Origin: Chromatiaceae bacterium
Lineage (GTDB): Bacteria; Pseudomonadota; Gammaproteobacteria; Chromatiales; Chromatiaceae
Length of the DNA stretch: 64,000 nucleotides
Assembly (NCBI GenBank): GCA_025458165.1
Contig: JALOTB010000006.1
Coordinates: forward strand, 62,001 to 126,000
Direction of reading: 5' to 3'
This document shows positions 9,386-17,518 of this stretch, in pieces. The notes below the pieces were generated by a model. It was not told the origin of the DNA, made no database searches, and saw only the letters and a list, made by a program, of their open reading frames with translations. How positions within the stretch are numbered: the first letter of the stretch is position 1; each line of letters begins with the position of its first letter. Position numbers and translations under genes: made by a program.

Positions 9386-9619
9386 GTGACCGCGGAGGAG
9401 TTCCTCGCTACACGGCTCGGGACGCCAGTCCCCGACGAGACACTGGACTGGTGGCTCACCGAGCTTTGGTCCCAGGCGGTCCAGAACGCCAGCAGCTACG
9501 ATTCCATCTGGGACGGGAGCGAGGACCTCGTCAATATGCCCGGCGAGCGCTGGCGCGCGTACATGGACCGGATCAGCGTGCCCGCCGTACGCCGTGCTCC
9601 CGCCCTGGCCGTCGTCTGA
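9386..9619 (+). CDS. Small hypothetical protein
   Basis: A possible 77 aa protein beginning at GTG, preceded by a good ribosome site (GGAGGGA, 4 nt gap). It is rich in Trp and acidic residues in the first 60 positions (LDWWLTELWSQ, SIWDGSEDL) and ends with a short basic-hydrophobic tail. There is no signal peptide or recognisable domain. It stands alone between the mla and bat operons. The ribosome site and non-repetitive composition support it, but it could still be a chance frame. Confidence 0.5.
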   Translation: MTAEEFLATRLGTPVPDETLDWWLTELWSQAVQNASSYDSIWDGSEDLVNMPGERWRAYMDRISVPAVRRAPALAVV

Positions 9620-9847
9620 CACGACACGGATCGCCGACCTCGCGTCGGCCGCTCGCCCCGCCGGCATGGGCTGACGTCCGGCACGGCGACCGCGCCCTCT
9701 CGCCCAGGTCCCCGTGCTGGGAACCCCCCACGACTGTCCTGTCTCTCCCCGCGGGCTCGCCGCAGATCCGCCCGGATGAGCAGCCGCCCCCGACCCCGAT
9801 CGCGCTTTCCGGCACAATACGCGCCTCAGTGGATTGGGGGATGACGG

Positions 9848-10852
9848 ATGGGCACTACGCAAGAGATCGCCGCTACGAGCGAGTCGACCGATCGCCTTCG
9901 CGAGGAGTTTGCGCGGCTGCGCCAGCATCTGGAGCGGCACATCCTGGGCCAGACGCTGCTGATCGAGCGCCTGCTGATTGCGCTCCTCGCCGACGGCCAT
10001 CTGCTGGTCGAGGGCGCCCCTGGCCTCGCCAAGACCAAGGCAGTCAAGGCCCTCGCCTCGGGCCTGGAGGGCGACTTCCACCGCATCCAGTTCACCCCCG
10101 ACCTCCTGCCCGCCGATCTCACCGGCACCGAGATCTACCGCCCCCAGGACGGGAGCTTCCGCTTCGACCGGGGCCCGATCTTCCACAACCTGATCCTCGC
10201 CGACGAGGTCAACCGCGCCCCGGCCAAGGTCCAGTCCGCGCTCCTGGAGGCGATGGGTGAGCGGCAGGTGACCGTGGGGCGCGAGACCTTTCGACTCCCC
10301 GAGCTGTTTCTCGTCATGGCCACCCAGAATCCGATCGAGCAGGAGGGGACCTATCCGCTCCCCGAGGCCCAGCTCGATCGTTTCCTGATGCACGTACGGG
10401 TGGGCTACCCGGACTTGGTCACCGAGAAGGCGATCCTGCGTCTCAACCGGGAGGAGGCCAAGGCCCCCGAGCCGGCGGCACCGGTCGAGCGGATGGGGCA
10501 GGGCAGCGTCTTCGCCGCGCGCCTGGCCGTGCTCGATCTCTTCATGTCCCCCGACTTGGAGGACTATCTGGTCCACCTGGTGCTCGCCACCCGCGACCCC
10601 GGGGCCTATGGCGCCGATCTCGGCGGCTGGCTGCGCTTCGGCGCCAGCCCGCGCGCCACGCTTGCCCTCGACCGCTGCGCCCGCGCCCGCGCCTGGCTCG
10701 CCGGCCGCGACTACGTCTCTCCGGAGGACGTCCAGGCCGTCGCACCCGATATCCTGCGCCACCGCGTGCTCCTCTCCTACGAGGCCGAGGCGGACGGCCG
10801 TACGGCGGACGAGTACGTCAACGAGCTGCTGCGGCTGGTGCCGGTGCCTTGA
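9848..10852 (+). CDS. MoxR-family AAA+ ATPase
   Basis: A 334 aa AAA+ chaperone-like ATPase, first gene of a moxR/bat operon. Walker A GAPGLAKT is at residues 56-63, Walker B is LILADEVNRAP, and sensor 1 lies in VMATQNPIEQEG. The ending matches the MoxR lid domain (RFGASPRATLALDRCARARA). MoxR proteins act with VWA-domain partners to fold or activate metalloenzymes or envelope complexes. The partners encoded next (DUF58, DUF4381, two VWA proteins, BatD) form the classic set. ATG 9848 is chosen. The 228 nt upstream is gene-free and probably carries the promoter. Confidence 0.95.
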   Translation: MGTTQEIAATSESTDRLREEFARLRQHLERHILGQTLLIERLLIALLADGHLLVEGAPGLAKTKAVKALASGLEGDFHRIQFTPDLLPADLTGTEIYRPQDGSFRFDRGPIFHNLILADEVNRAPAKVQSALLEAMGERQVTVGRETFRLPELFLVMATQNPIEQEGTYPLPEAQLDRFLMHVRVGYPDLVTEKAILRLNREEAKAPEPAAPVERMGQGSVFAARLAVLDLFMSPDLEDYLVHLVLATRDPGAYGADLGGWLRFGASPRATLALDRCARARAWLAGRDYVSPEDVQAVAPDILRHRVLLSYEAEADGRTADEYVNELLRLVPVP

Positions 10853-11814
10853 TCGCGACGAACGGCATCGAAGTTCGGCTCCCGGAGCTCATCGCCCTGC
10901 GCGCCGAGGCGGGACGGCTCGATCTCGCGCCGCGGGGCAAGGTGCTCGCGACGCGCAGCGGCGGACACCTGTCGCGCTTTCGCGGGCGCGGCATGGAGTT
11001 CGACGAGTCGCGCGTCTATCAGGCGGGCGACGACGTGCGCAACATGGACTGGCGCGTCACGGCACGCGCCGGCACACCGCACGTGAAGCTCTTTCGCGAG
11101 GAGCGCGAGCGACCGGTCTGGCTGTTGGTCGACCTCGGTCCGGGGATGCGCTTCGGCACCCGGGTCGCGTTCAAGTCCGTGGTCGCCGGGCGCGCGGCGG
11201 CGCTGCTCGCCTGGGCGGCAGCGGATCGCAGTGACCGCGTCGGCGGGCTGGTCTTCGACGAGACCCGCCGGTTCGAGCGCCACCCCGCCGCGCGCACCCG
11301 CGGCCTCTTGCCCCTGCTCAACGCTCTGGCCGAGCTCTCCGCGGCCGGCGCCCCCCGCCCCGGCACCGCGCATCGTCCGCAATCGACAATCCGCACTCCG
11401 CACTCCGCAACCCCTCTCTCCGATGCCGCCCGTCGCCTCGCACGGCTGGTGCGCCCGGGCAGCCTGATCTTCGTCATCAGCGACTTCTCGGGGATCGCCC
11501 CGGAGGACTCGGCCTGGCTCGCCCAGCTCGCCGATGCCAACGAGGTCGTACTGATCGAGGTGTACGACCCAATCGAGCCAGCGGCGCCACCCCCTGGGCT
11601 CTATCCGGTGACCGATGGCACCCGCTACGGCGTCATCGACACGTCGGTGGTCAGTCGTCGCTCGGCCTGGGAGCGGCGTTTCAGCCAGCGCGCGGCCCTG
11701 CTCGAAGACCTCAGCCGGCGGCACCGTATCCATCGCCTCGCCCTGCGCACGGACGAGCCGGTGGGGCCGGCGCTCGCCCGCGGACTGCACCCACGCCACA
11801 GGCGGCGGGTATGA
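10849..11814 (+). CDS. DUF58 domain protein (VWA-like)
   Basis: A 321 aa protein with the DUF58 signature GRGMEFDESRVYQAGDDVRN followed by MDWRVTARAGTPHVKLFREE, then a VWA-like region (WLLVDLGPGMRFG). It starts with TTG in the overlap TTGA with the moxR stop. Around residues 176-190 a low-complexity stretch (RPQSTIRTPHSATP) is encoded by a short repeat (about 11375-11411) of the kind usually found between genes; it sits in frame before the next strand and looks like an insertion. It is a likely MoxR substrate or partner. Confidence 0.9.
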   Translation: MIATNGIEVRLPELIALRAEAGRLDLAPRGKVLATRSGGHLSRFRGRGMEFDESRVYQAGDDVRNMDWRVTARAGTPHVKLFREERERPVWLLVDLGPGMRFGTRVAFKSVVAGRAAALLAWAAADRSDRVGGLVFDETRRFERHPAARTRGLLPLLNALAELSAAGAPRPGTAHRPQSTIRTPHSATPLSDAARRLARLVRPGSLIFVISDFSGIAPEDSAWLAQLADANEVVLIEVYDPIEPAAPPPGLYPVTDGTRYGVIDTSVVSRRSAWERRFSQRAALLEDLSRRHRIHRLALRTDEPVGPALARGLHPRHRRRV

Positions 11815-12305
11815 CCCCAGAGGCACTCGCCGAGGCCCTCGCCGAGCTGCGCGGCTGGCATCTGCCGGGGCCGGTCCCCTGGTGGCCGCCGGCACCCGGC
11901 TGGTGGCTGCTCGGGCTGATCCTCTTGGCGCTGGTGGCGGCCGGCGCCGCCTGGGCACGGCACCGGTATCGCCGGGGGGCCGCGGCACGCGCTGCGCAGC
12001 GGGAGCTCGCGGCCCTGGAGGTCGAGCTGGCGCGCACCGGCGACGTTGCCGCCTTCGTCCGGGCTCTCTCGCGGCTCCTGCGCCGCTTCGCCTTGGCGCG
12101 CTTCCCTCCCGGCGAGGTCGCCGCACTCACCGGCGAGCGCTGGCTCGCCTTCCTCGACCGGCACGGCGGGGGCTGGGCCTTTCGCACCGGCGCTGGGCGG
12201 GCGCTGGCCGAGGGTCCCTACCGGCCCGTGGCCGAGGTCAAGGCGGGCGAGCTCGCCGCGCTGGTCCGGGCCTGGGTCGCGCACAACGCGCGGGGGGCAC
12301 GGTGA
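11811..12305 (+). CDS. DUF4381 family membrane protein
   Basis: A 164 aa protein with one N-terminal transmembrane helix (WWLLGLILLALVAAGAAWAR), preceded by the family-typical PVPWWPPAPGWW motif and followed by a cytoplasmic helical domain (LRRFALARFPPGEVAALTGERWLAFLD). DUF4381 genes sit almost always between DUF58 and batA in moxR/bat operons, as here. The ATG overlaps the DUF58 stop (ATGA), and the stop overlaps the next GTG start. The biochemical role is unknown. Confidence 0.88.
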   Translation: MTPEALAEALAELRGWHLPGPVPWWPPAPGWWLLGLILLALVAAGAAWARHRYRRGAAARAAQRELAALEVELARTGDVAAFVRALSRLLRRFALARFPPGEVAALTGERWLAFLDRHGGGWAFRTGAGRALAEGPYRPVAEVKAGELAALVRAWVAHNARGAR

Positions 12306-13777
12306 TCACCTTGGCCTGGCCCTGGGTGCTCGCGGCGCTGCCGCTGCCGCTCCTGGCCTGGCGGCTGCTGCCGCCAGCCGCGAGCGCGGCCTCCGGGGCG
12401 CTGCGCCTGCCGTTTCTCGCCGAGCTTCCCGGGGTAGCGACCGAGGCGGGCTGGGGCCGGGCGCGTGTGCGCCGCGTCCTGGCCGCGCTCGCGTGGGTGC
12501 TGCTGGTGCTGGCGGCGGCCCGCCCGGAATGGCTGGGCGAGCCGGTGAGCCTGCCGGTCTCAGGGCGTGACCTGATGTTGGCGGTGGACGTCTCGGGCTC
12601 GATGGAGGCCCGCGACTACGCCGTCGATGGGTCGCCGGTCACGCGGCTCGACATGATCAAGGTGGTGGCCGGGCGCTTCATCGAACGCCGCGAGGGCGAC
12701 CGCATCGGGTTGATCCTGTTCGGCACGCGCGCCTATCTCCAGACCCCGCTGACCTTCGACCGCGAGACCGTCGAGACCATGCTCGGCGAGTCGGTGATCG
12801 GGCTCGCCGGACGCGAGACCGCGATAGGCGACGCCATCGCGCTGGCAGTCAAGCGCCTGCGCGAGGGGGTACCGGCCGATGAGCGCGTGCTGATCCTGCT
12901 CACGGATGGGGCCAACACGGCCGGCAGCCTGACCCCAATGCAGGCTGCCCAGCTCGCGGCCGAGGCTGGGGTACGGGTCTACACCATCGGTATCGGCGGC
13001 GGGCAGGTCGGCGTACGCACGCCCTTCGGGACACTCATGCAGCGGGCCGGGGACCTCGACCCGGAGACCCTGCGCGCCATCGCGGAGGCGACCGGCGGCC
13101 AGTTCTTCGAGGCGACCGATACCCGTGCGCTGGAGCGCGTCTACGAGGAGCTGGACCGCCTGGAGCCGAGCGTCCGCGACGAGCGTACCTACCGCCCACT
13201 GCGCTCCCTCTATCCCTGGCCGGCGGGGGCGGCCCTGCTGATCAGCATCTGGCTCGCCCTCCTGGCGGCTCGCCCGCCGCGGCGCGGGCGCCCAGGCCTG
13301 GCGCGGGCTGGTCGATCCCCACCTGCTGGTCCATCTCATCGACGGCGGCGACGCCGGGGCGCGGCGCTTGCCTTTGGTGCTGCTCGGCCTCGGCTGGGCG
13401 CTGCTGGTGCTGGCCCTCGCCGGACCGGCCTGGGAGCGCCTGCCGCAGCCCGTCTTCGAGGCGGAGGTGCAACGGGTGATCCTGCTCGACCTCTCCGAGT
13501 CGATGAATGCTGGGGACCTGACGCCCTCGCGTCTGGTGCGGGCCCGCTTCGAGGTCCTCGACCTGCTCGATCGCGCCCGCGAGGGGCAGGTAGCCCTGAT
13601 CGCCTATGGCGCCGAGCCCTTCGTCGTCTCGCCTCTGACGCGCGATGCCGCAACCATCGCTGCCCAAGTCCCCGATCTGGAGACCGCGCTCTTGCCGGTG
13701 ACCGGTCCGGCCCGTGCCGATCGGGCGCTCGATCTCGCGGGCGAGCTCCTGGGACGAGCCGGGTCGCGGGCGGGTGA
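12302..13777 (+). CDS. batA: BatA-like VWA membrane protein with an anomalous 3' end
   Basis: The first about 320 residues are a normal BatA: a helix near ITLAWPWVLAALPLPLLAW, a second helix, a VWA domain with intact MIDAS D96-x-S98-x-S100 (DVSGSMEA) and TDGANTAG, then a C-terminal helix (LYPWPAGAALLISIWLALLA). There is no stop after that helix. The frame stays open for another 170 codons with Arg/Ala/Gly-rich sequence that is only a shadow of the overlapping batB frame. The true product should end near 13265, or continue into batB by a +1 shift. A deletion or single-base error at the junction is likely (see findings). Confidence 0.8.
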   Translation: MITLAWPWVLAALPLPLLAWRLLPPAASAASGALRLPFLAELPGVATEAGWGRARVRRVLAALAWVLLVLAAARPEWLGEPVSLPVSGRDLMLAVDVSGSMEARDYAVDGSPVTRLDMIKVVAGRFIERREGDRIGLILFGTRAYLQTPLTFDRETVETMLGESVIGLAGRETAIGDAIALAVKRLREGVPADERVLILLTDGANTAGSLTPMQAAQLAAEAGVRVYTIGIGGGQVGVRTPFGTLMQRAGDLDPETLRAIAEATGGQFFEATDTRALERVYEELDRLEPSVRDERTYRPLRSLYPWPAGAALLISIWLALLAARPPRRGRPGLARAGRSPPAGPSHRRRRRRGAALAFGAARPRLGAAGAGPRRTGLGAPAAARLRGGGATGDPARPLRVDECWGPDALASGAGPLRGPRPARSRPRGAGSPDRLWRRALRRLASDARCRNHRCPSPRSGDRALAGDRSGPCRSGARSRGRAPGTSRVAGG

Positions 13778-15080
13778 GCTCATCCTGGTGACCGACGGGG
13801 GGCACGACCCCCAGGACGCCGAGCGCGCCGCGGTGCGGTTGCGGGAGCGCGGACATCGGCTGTCGGTGCTCGGTGTCGGCACCGAGAAGGGCGCGCCCAT
13901 CCCGCGCGGCGACGGCGGGTTCGTCACCGACGCGAGCGGCGCGATCCTGCTGCCGCGCCTGGAGCGCGAGTCCCTGGCCGCCCTGGCCGCGGCCGGCGGC
14001 GGGCGTTACCGCGATGCGAGTCCCGGCGACGCCGATACCCGCGCCCTCCTGCCGGGGCCCGGCCTTGGGGCCGAGCGCCTGCAGGAGACGGACACCCAGG
14101 CCGATCTCTGGCGCGAGGAGGGGCCCTGGCTCCTGCTCCCGCTGCTGTTGCTCGGCGCGCTCGCCTTCCGTCGGGGTTGGCTGAGCCCCCTCGTCTTGGT
14201 CCTGTTGATCATACCGCACCCGCCGGCCTCGGCCTTCGGCTGGGACGATCTCTGGCTGCGGCCCGATCAGCGTGCGGCGCGGGCCTTTGCCGGGGGTGCC
14301 TACCAGGAGGCGGCCGAGGCCTTCCGCCGACCGGATTGGCGGGCCGCGGCCCAGTACCAGGCGGGAGACCACGCGGGGGCGCTCGCGACCCTGGATGGCC
14401 TGAGCGACGTGGAGAGCGGCTACAACCGCGGTAACGCACTCGCTCGGCTGGGGCGTCTGGAGGAGGCGATCGCCGAGTACGAGCGGGTCCTGGCGGAGGA
14501 CCCCGATCACGCCGATGCCCGTCACAATCGCGACCTGCTGCGCCGCCTGCTCGAGCAGCAGTCCGCGCAGGACCCGCAACAGCAGCCCGACTCCTCCTCC
14601 GCCGAGGGCGAAGACCAGGGCCAGGACGGGGGTGGCGGCGCGCAGTCGCAGACCGATGACGCCGGTCGAGCGGGGGAGGGCGCCGATGCTTCGGGCGACC
14701 CGGACGGCGAGGACAGCCAGGGCTCGGCGCGGCCGGATCAAGGCGGTGAGGGGCAGGCGGAGCCCCAGCCGTCGGAAGGCGAGGGCCACGGCCAGGAAGC
14801 CCAGCCCGCGGAGGAGCCGTCGACCACGGCCGATCCGCCCGCGGCGGCGAGCACCAAGCCGCCGGGTGAGGACCCGGCGCCCGAGCCCGGCCGCGATGAT
14901 CTCCTCGGCGGTCACGCAGGCAGCGGTGAGGAGCAGGCGCCGCGTCCGGTCGACGAGGGTGCCGGGGAGCAGGATCAGGCGATCGAGCAGCTCCTGCGGC
15001 GCGTTCCGGACGACCCGGGCGGACTGCTGCGCCAGCGCTTTCTACTCCAGCACCTGCGCCGCAGCGGTGAGCTGCCCTGA
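13368..15080 (+). CDS. batB: BatB/BatC-like VWA-TPR protein, N-terminus apparently missing
   Basis: From TTG 13368 the frame encodes a membrane helix (PLVLLGLGWALLVLALAG), a VWA domain with MIDAS D41-x-S43-x-S45 and TDGGHDPQ, two closely spaced helices, a TPR-like region (YNRGNALARLGRLEEAIAEY), and a long acidic, Gln/Gly-rich linker before a short C-terminal segment (LLRRVPDDPGGLLRQRF). The same frame is open back to 13242 and encodes BatB-like residues before the TTG (WRGLVDPHLLVHL), with no ATG, GTG or TTG. The usual first helix and start codon are therefore absent. Fusion of BatB with the TPR protein BatC is common in gammaproteobacteria. Confidence 0.82.
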   Translation: MPLVLLGLGWALLVLALAGPAWERLPQPVFEAEVQRVILLDLSESMNAGDLTPSRLVRARFEVLDLLDRAREGQVALIAYGAEPFVVSPLTRDAATIAAQVPDLETALLPVTGPARADRALDLAGELLGRAGSRAGELILVTDGGHDPQDAERAAVRLRERGHRLSVLGVGTEKGAPIPRGDGGFVTDASGAILLPRLERESLAALAAAGGGRYRDASPGDADTRALLPGPGLGAERLQETDTQADLWREEGPWLLLPLLLLGALAFRRGWLSPLVLVLLIIPHPPASAFGWDDLWLRPDQRAARAFAGGAYQEAAEAFRRPDWRAAAQYQAGDHAGALATLDGLSDVESGYNRGNALARLGRLEEAIAEYERVLAEDPDHADARHNRDLLRRLLEQQSAQDPQQQPDSSSAEGEDQGQDGGGGAQSQTDDAGRAGEGADASGDPDGEDSQGSARPDQGGEGQAEPQPSEGEGHGQEAQPAEEPSTTADPPAAASTKPPGEDPAPEPGRDDLLGGHAGSGEEQAPRPVDEGAGEQDQAIEQLLRRVPDDPGGLLRQRFLLQHLRRSGELP

Positions 15081-15123
15081 GTGAGCCTGAAGACCAATGC
15101 CATCAAGTCAAGGGACCGCGTCG

Positions 15124-15245
15124 TCCCGGCAGGGCCTGCCCCGGCAGGGAATGCCGGGGGAATACCAGAGCCCAGACTCCACGAATGGCAGGCGCCGATC
15201 ACGTCCCTGTGATCTGGATACCGGCAGTCCTTGCCGGTATGACGG
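15124..15245 (+). repeat. Pair of REP-like palindromes
   Basis: Two hairpins share the core CCGGCA/TGCCGG with 5-nt loops: 15139-15159 (8 bp stem, loop GGGAA) and 15218-15240 (9 bp perfect stem, loop GTCCT). They are arranged head to head, with flanking CGTC-like and CCAG-like boxes. This matches the widespread proteobacterial dispersed palindrome family CGTCAT-xCCGGC...GCCGGx-ATCCAG. It occupies most of the gap between batB and batD. Confidence 0.65.
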
Positions 15246-15368
15246 CTTAACCTAACGGCCCGACACCGGAGCACCGGGGCCTGCTCCGCGCATATCGCTA
15301 AAGACCTGAGGATGACCACGAAACCCAATCCGATGTCGCGACTACTTATCGTCACACACCGCCCGCCC

Positions 15369-15465
15369 GTGGGAGCGGCTCGCAGCCGCGATGGGACGCC
15401 GGAGTCCACTCAGAGGCCGGCGGCTAGCCGACCCGCTGACGGTCGGGATGAAGAATCGCTCCCAC
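15369..15465 (+). repeat. Small inverted-repeat element upstream of batD
   Basis: A 97 bp unit bounded by perfect 9-bp inverted ends, GTGGGAGCG at 15369-15377 and CGCTCCCAC at 15457-15465, with a further internal GC-rich palindrome (CGGCTCGCAGCCG). It has the look of a non-autonomous mobile or REP-type element. It is open in the batD frame, but that N-terminal reading is not protein-like. The whole 15081-15506 interval holds only this and the REP pair. Confidence 0.6.
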
Positions 15466-15506
15466 AGGTCGTGGAACGACGCGGGATCGGCCAAAGATCC
15501 CACTCG

Positions 15507-17363
15507 GTGATCGCTGCCTGGATAGCGGTCTGCCTGCTGCTCTCGGCACTGCTCCCGGCCATGGCGTTTGCGGCGGCCGGCCTGGAGGCGAGTCTCGACC
15601 GCACGCGAATCGCCGAGGGCGAGGCCGTGGCGCTCACGCTGACCGCCCCCGGCGACGCCTGGGGTCAGCCGGACCTCTCCGCGCTCGCCCCCGACTTCGA
15701 CGTTCTCGATCAGAGCCAGAGCTCACGGATGAGCATCATCAATGGCCAGTCGAGCAGTACGCGCGAGTGGCGGCTCCTGCTCGCCCCCAAGCGCGCCGGC
15801 AAGCTGCGGATCGCACCGCTACAGGTGGGCGATCTCCAGAGCCCGCCCCTGGAGCTCGAGGTGCTGCCGGCAGGGCAGGCGGCCCAGACCGGCGAGGCCC
15901 TCCCGGTCCTGGTCGAGGCCGAGGTCGATCGGACCAACCCCTACGTCCAGGCCCAGGTGGTGTACACCGTCCGCGTCCTCTACCGTGTGCCGCTCCGCCA
16001 GGCGCGTCTCGACGACCCGAGCGCCACGGGCGCGATCATCGAGCGGCTGGGCGACGACCGGCGCTCGGAGACCTACCGCGACGGCCAGCGCTATCAGATT
16101 ATCGAGCGCCGCTATGCCATCTTCCCGCAGCAGAGCGGGCCGCTCGCGATCCAAGCCCCGGCGCTGGCGGCCTCCATCCCGGAGTCGAACGGCCCGCGCG
16201 GCGGCCAGTTGGGACGAAGGCCCGGGATCGCCGACGAGTTCGAGCGACTGCTGGGGCGCGATCCCTTCGCGGACCTCGGCGGGCTCATGGAGCGCACCCG
16301 CCCCGTGCGGGTGCGCGGCCCGGCGCTGACCCTCGACGTGCGCCCGCGCCCCTCGGGGGCCGCGCTCCCCTGGCTGCCCGCGGAGTCCTTGGTCCTCTCC
16401 GAGATATGGAGTCCGGAGCCTGGTGAGCTGCGGGTCGGCGAGCCGACGACCCGCACCATCGCGATCACCGCACAGGGCTTGACCGCGGCGCAGCTCCCGG
16501 ACCTCGCGCCGGAGGTCCCCGACGGGCTGCGCAGCTACCCGGACAAGCCGCGCACTGAGAGCCGCGCCGAGGACGACGACATCGTCTCGATGAAGGTGAT
16601 CAAGCATGCGCTGGTGCCGTCGCGCGAGGGGACACTCACCTTGCCCGAGGTCCGACTGGCCTGGTGGGACACCAGGGCGGACCAGGAGCGGGTCGCGGTA
16701 CTGCCGGAGCGCGTGCTCCAGGTGCGGCCGGCCCAGGCGGGGGGATCCGCGGCTCCCCGGCTGTCCGAGGACCCGGCGCCAGCCCCCGCGATTCGCCAGC
16801 CCGAGCCCGGCTCGCAGACGGCCCAGCCGGCTGCTCCAGCCGCCAGCCCGCACGGGCTGATCCCATCCGGTGCGCCGGCGGCGGGGACCTCGGGCTACTG
16901 GCCCTGGCTCAGCCTGTTCCTAGGCCTCGCCTGGATCGCGACCGTCCTGCTCTGGCAGCGCGAGCGCCGCCGGTTCGTCTCCCCGGGGCCGCGGCCCCAC
17001 CCAGTCCAACCGGATCCGACCCGTTCGCTGGATCGCATCCGCGCCCAAGTCGAGCGAGCCTGCTCGGCCGGTGATCCGCGCGCAGCCCAGCAAGCGCTCC
17101 TCGATTGGGGCAGCGCCCGCTGGCCCGACCGGCCGCCGCAAGGGCTCCCGGATCTGGCCGTGCGACTTGGCGGTCCAGCGGGCGACAGCCTGCTCGCCCT
17201 CGATCGTCACCTTTACGGCGGGGGCGGGGAGTCGAACGCGACGGGCTGGGACGGTACCTCCGCGTGGTCCAGGCTGGCCCCGGCGCTGGTGAGCCCGGCG
17301 CCCGAGCACGCCAAGCCGTCGCCCAGCGGCGCGCTGCCGGCGCTCTATCCCCCGGGTGGCTAG
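15507..17363 (+). CDS. batD: BatD family protein
   Basis: A 618 aa exported membrane protein. The frame is open from 15312, but the first 65 codons run through the inverted-repeat element, so GTG 15507 is preferred. It gives a clean signal peptide (MIAAWIAVCLLLSALLPAMAFAAA) in roughly 25 residues. The periplasmic part contains Ig-like BatD domains (SLDRTRIAEGEAVALTLTAP, then WRLLLAPKRAGKLRIAPLQV). A C-terminal helix (YWPWLSLFLGLAWIATVLLW) leads into a cytoplasmic tail. It completes the moxR-DUF58-DUF4381-batA-batB-batD set, whose products probably form an envelope complex controlled by MoxR. Confidence 0.9.
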   Translation: MIAAWIAVCLLLSALLPAMAFAAAGLEASLDRTRIAEGEAVALTLTAPGDAWGQPDLSALAPDFDVLDQSQSSRMSIINGQSSSTREWRLLLAPKRAGKLRIAPLQVGDLQSPPLELEVLPAGQAAQTGEALPVLVEAEVDRTNPYVQAQVVYTVRVLYRVPLRQARLDDPSATGAIIERLGDDRRSETYRDGQRYQIIERRYAIFPQQSGPLAIQAPALAASIPESNGPRGGQLGRRPGIADEFERLLGRDPFADLGGLMERTRPVRVRGPALTLDVRPRPSGAALPWLPAESLVLSEIWSPEPGELRVGEPTTRTIAITAQGLTAAQLPDLAPEVPDGLRSYPDKPRTESRAEDDDIVSMKVIKHALVPSREGTLTLPEVRLAWWDTRADQERVAVLPERVLQVRPAQAGGSAAPRLSEDPAPAPAIRQPEPGSQTAQPAAPAASPHGLIPSGAPAAGTSGYWPWLSLFLGLAWIATVLLWQRERRRFVSPGPRPHPVQPDPTRSLDRIRAQVERACSAGDPRAAQQALLDWGSARWPDRPPQGLPDLAVRLGGPAGDSLLALDRHLYGGGGESNATGWDGTSAWSRLAPALVSPAPEHAKPSPSGALPALYPPGG

Positions 17364-17444
17364 GCCGTTCTGATGGATGACGAAGCGCCGGCCTCATCGC
17401 CGGTGGTCCCGAGGCTCTGTTTCCTATCTGCCGAATGGCTAGAC

Positions 17445-17490
17445 GCGAAGCAAAGCTTCGCTGACCGGAGGTGCCAAGCTGGAGCTTGGC
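17445..17490 (+). repeat. Two adjacent perfect palindromes
   Basis: GCGAAGC-AAA-GCTTCGC (17445-17461) and GCCAAGCT-GG-AGCTTGGC (17473-17490). They lie between the convergent batD and HEPN genes. The second palindrome resembles a dispersed bacterial repeat built on CCAAGCT..AGCTTGG. They could also act as terminators, but no clear T-tract follows. Confidence 0.55.
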
Positions 17491-17518
17491 AACGAGGTCA
17501 TGCGAGTTGAAGCGGGGG

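Noticed and set aside
13778-15080. Possible separate batC gene inside the batB frame
   Set aside because: The VWA, helices and TPR segment are in one uninterrupted frame, so it is annotated as one BatB-BatC protein.
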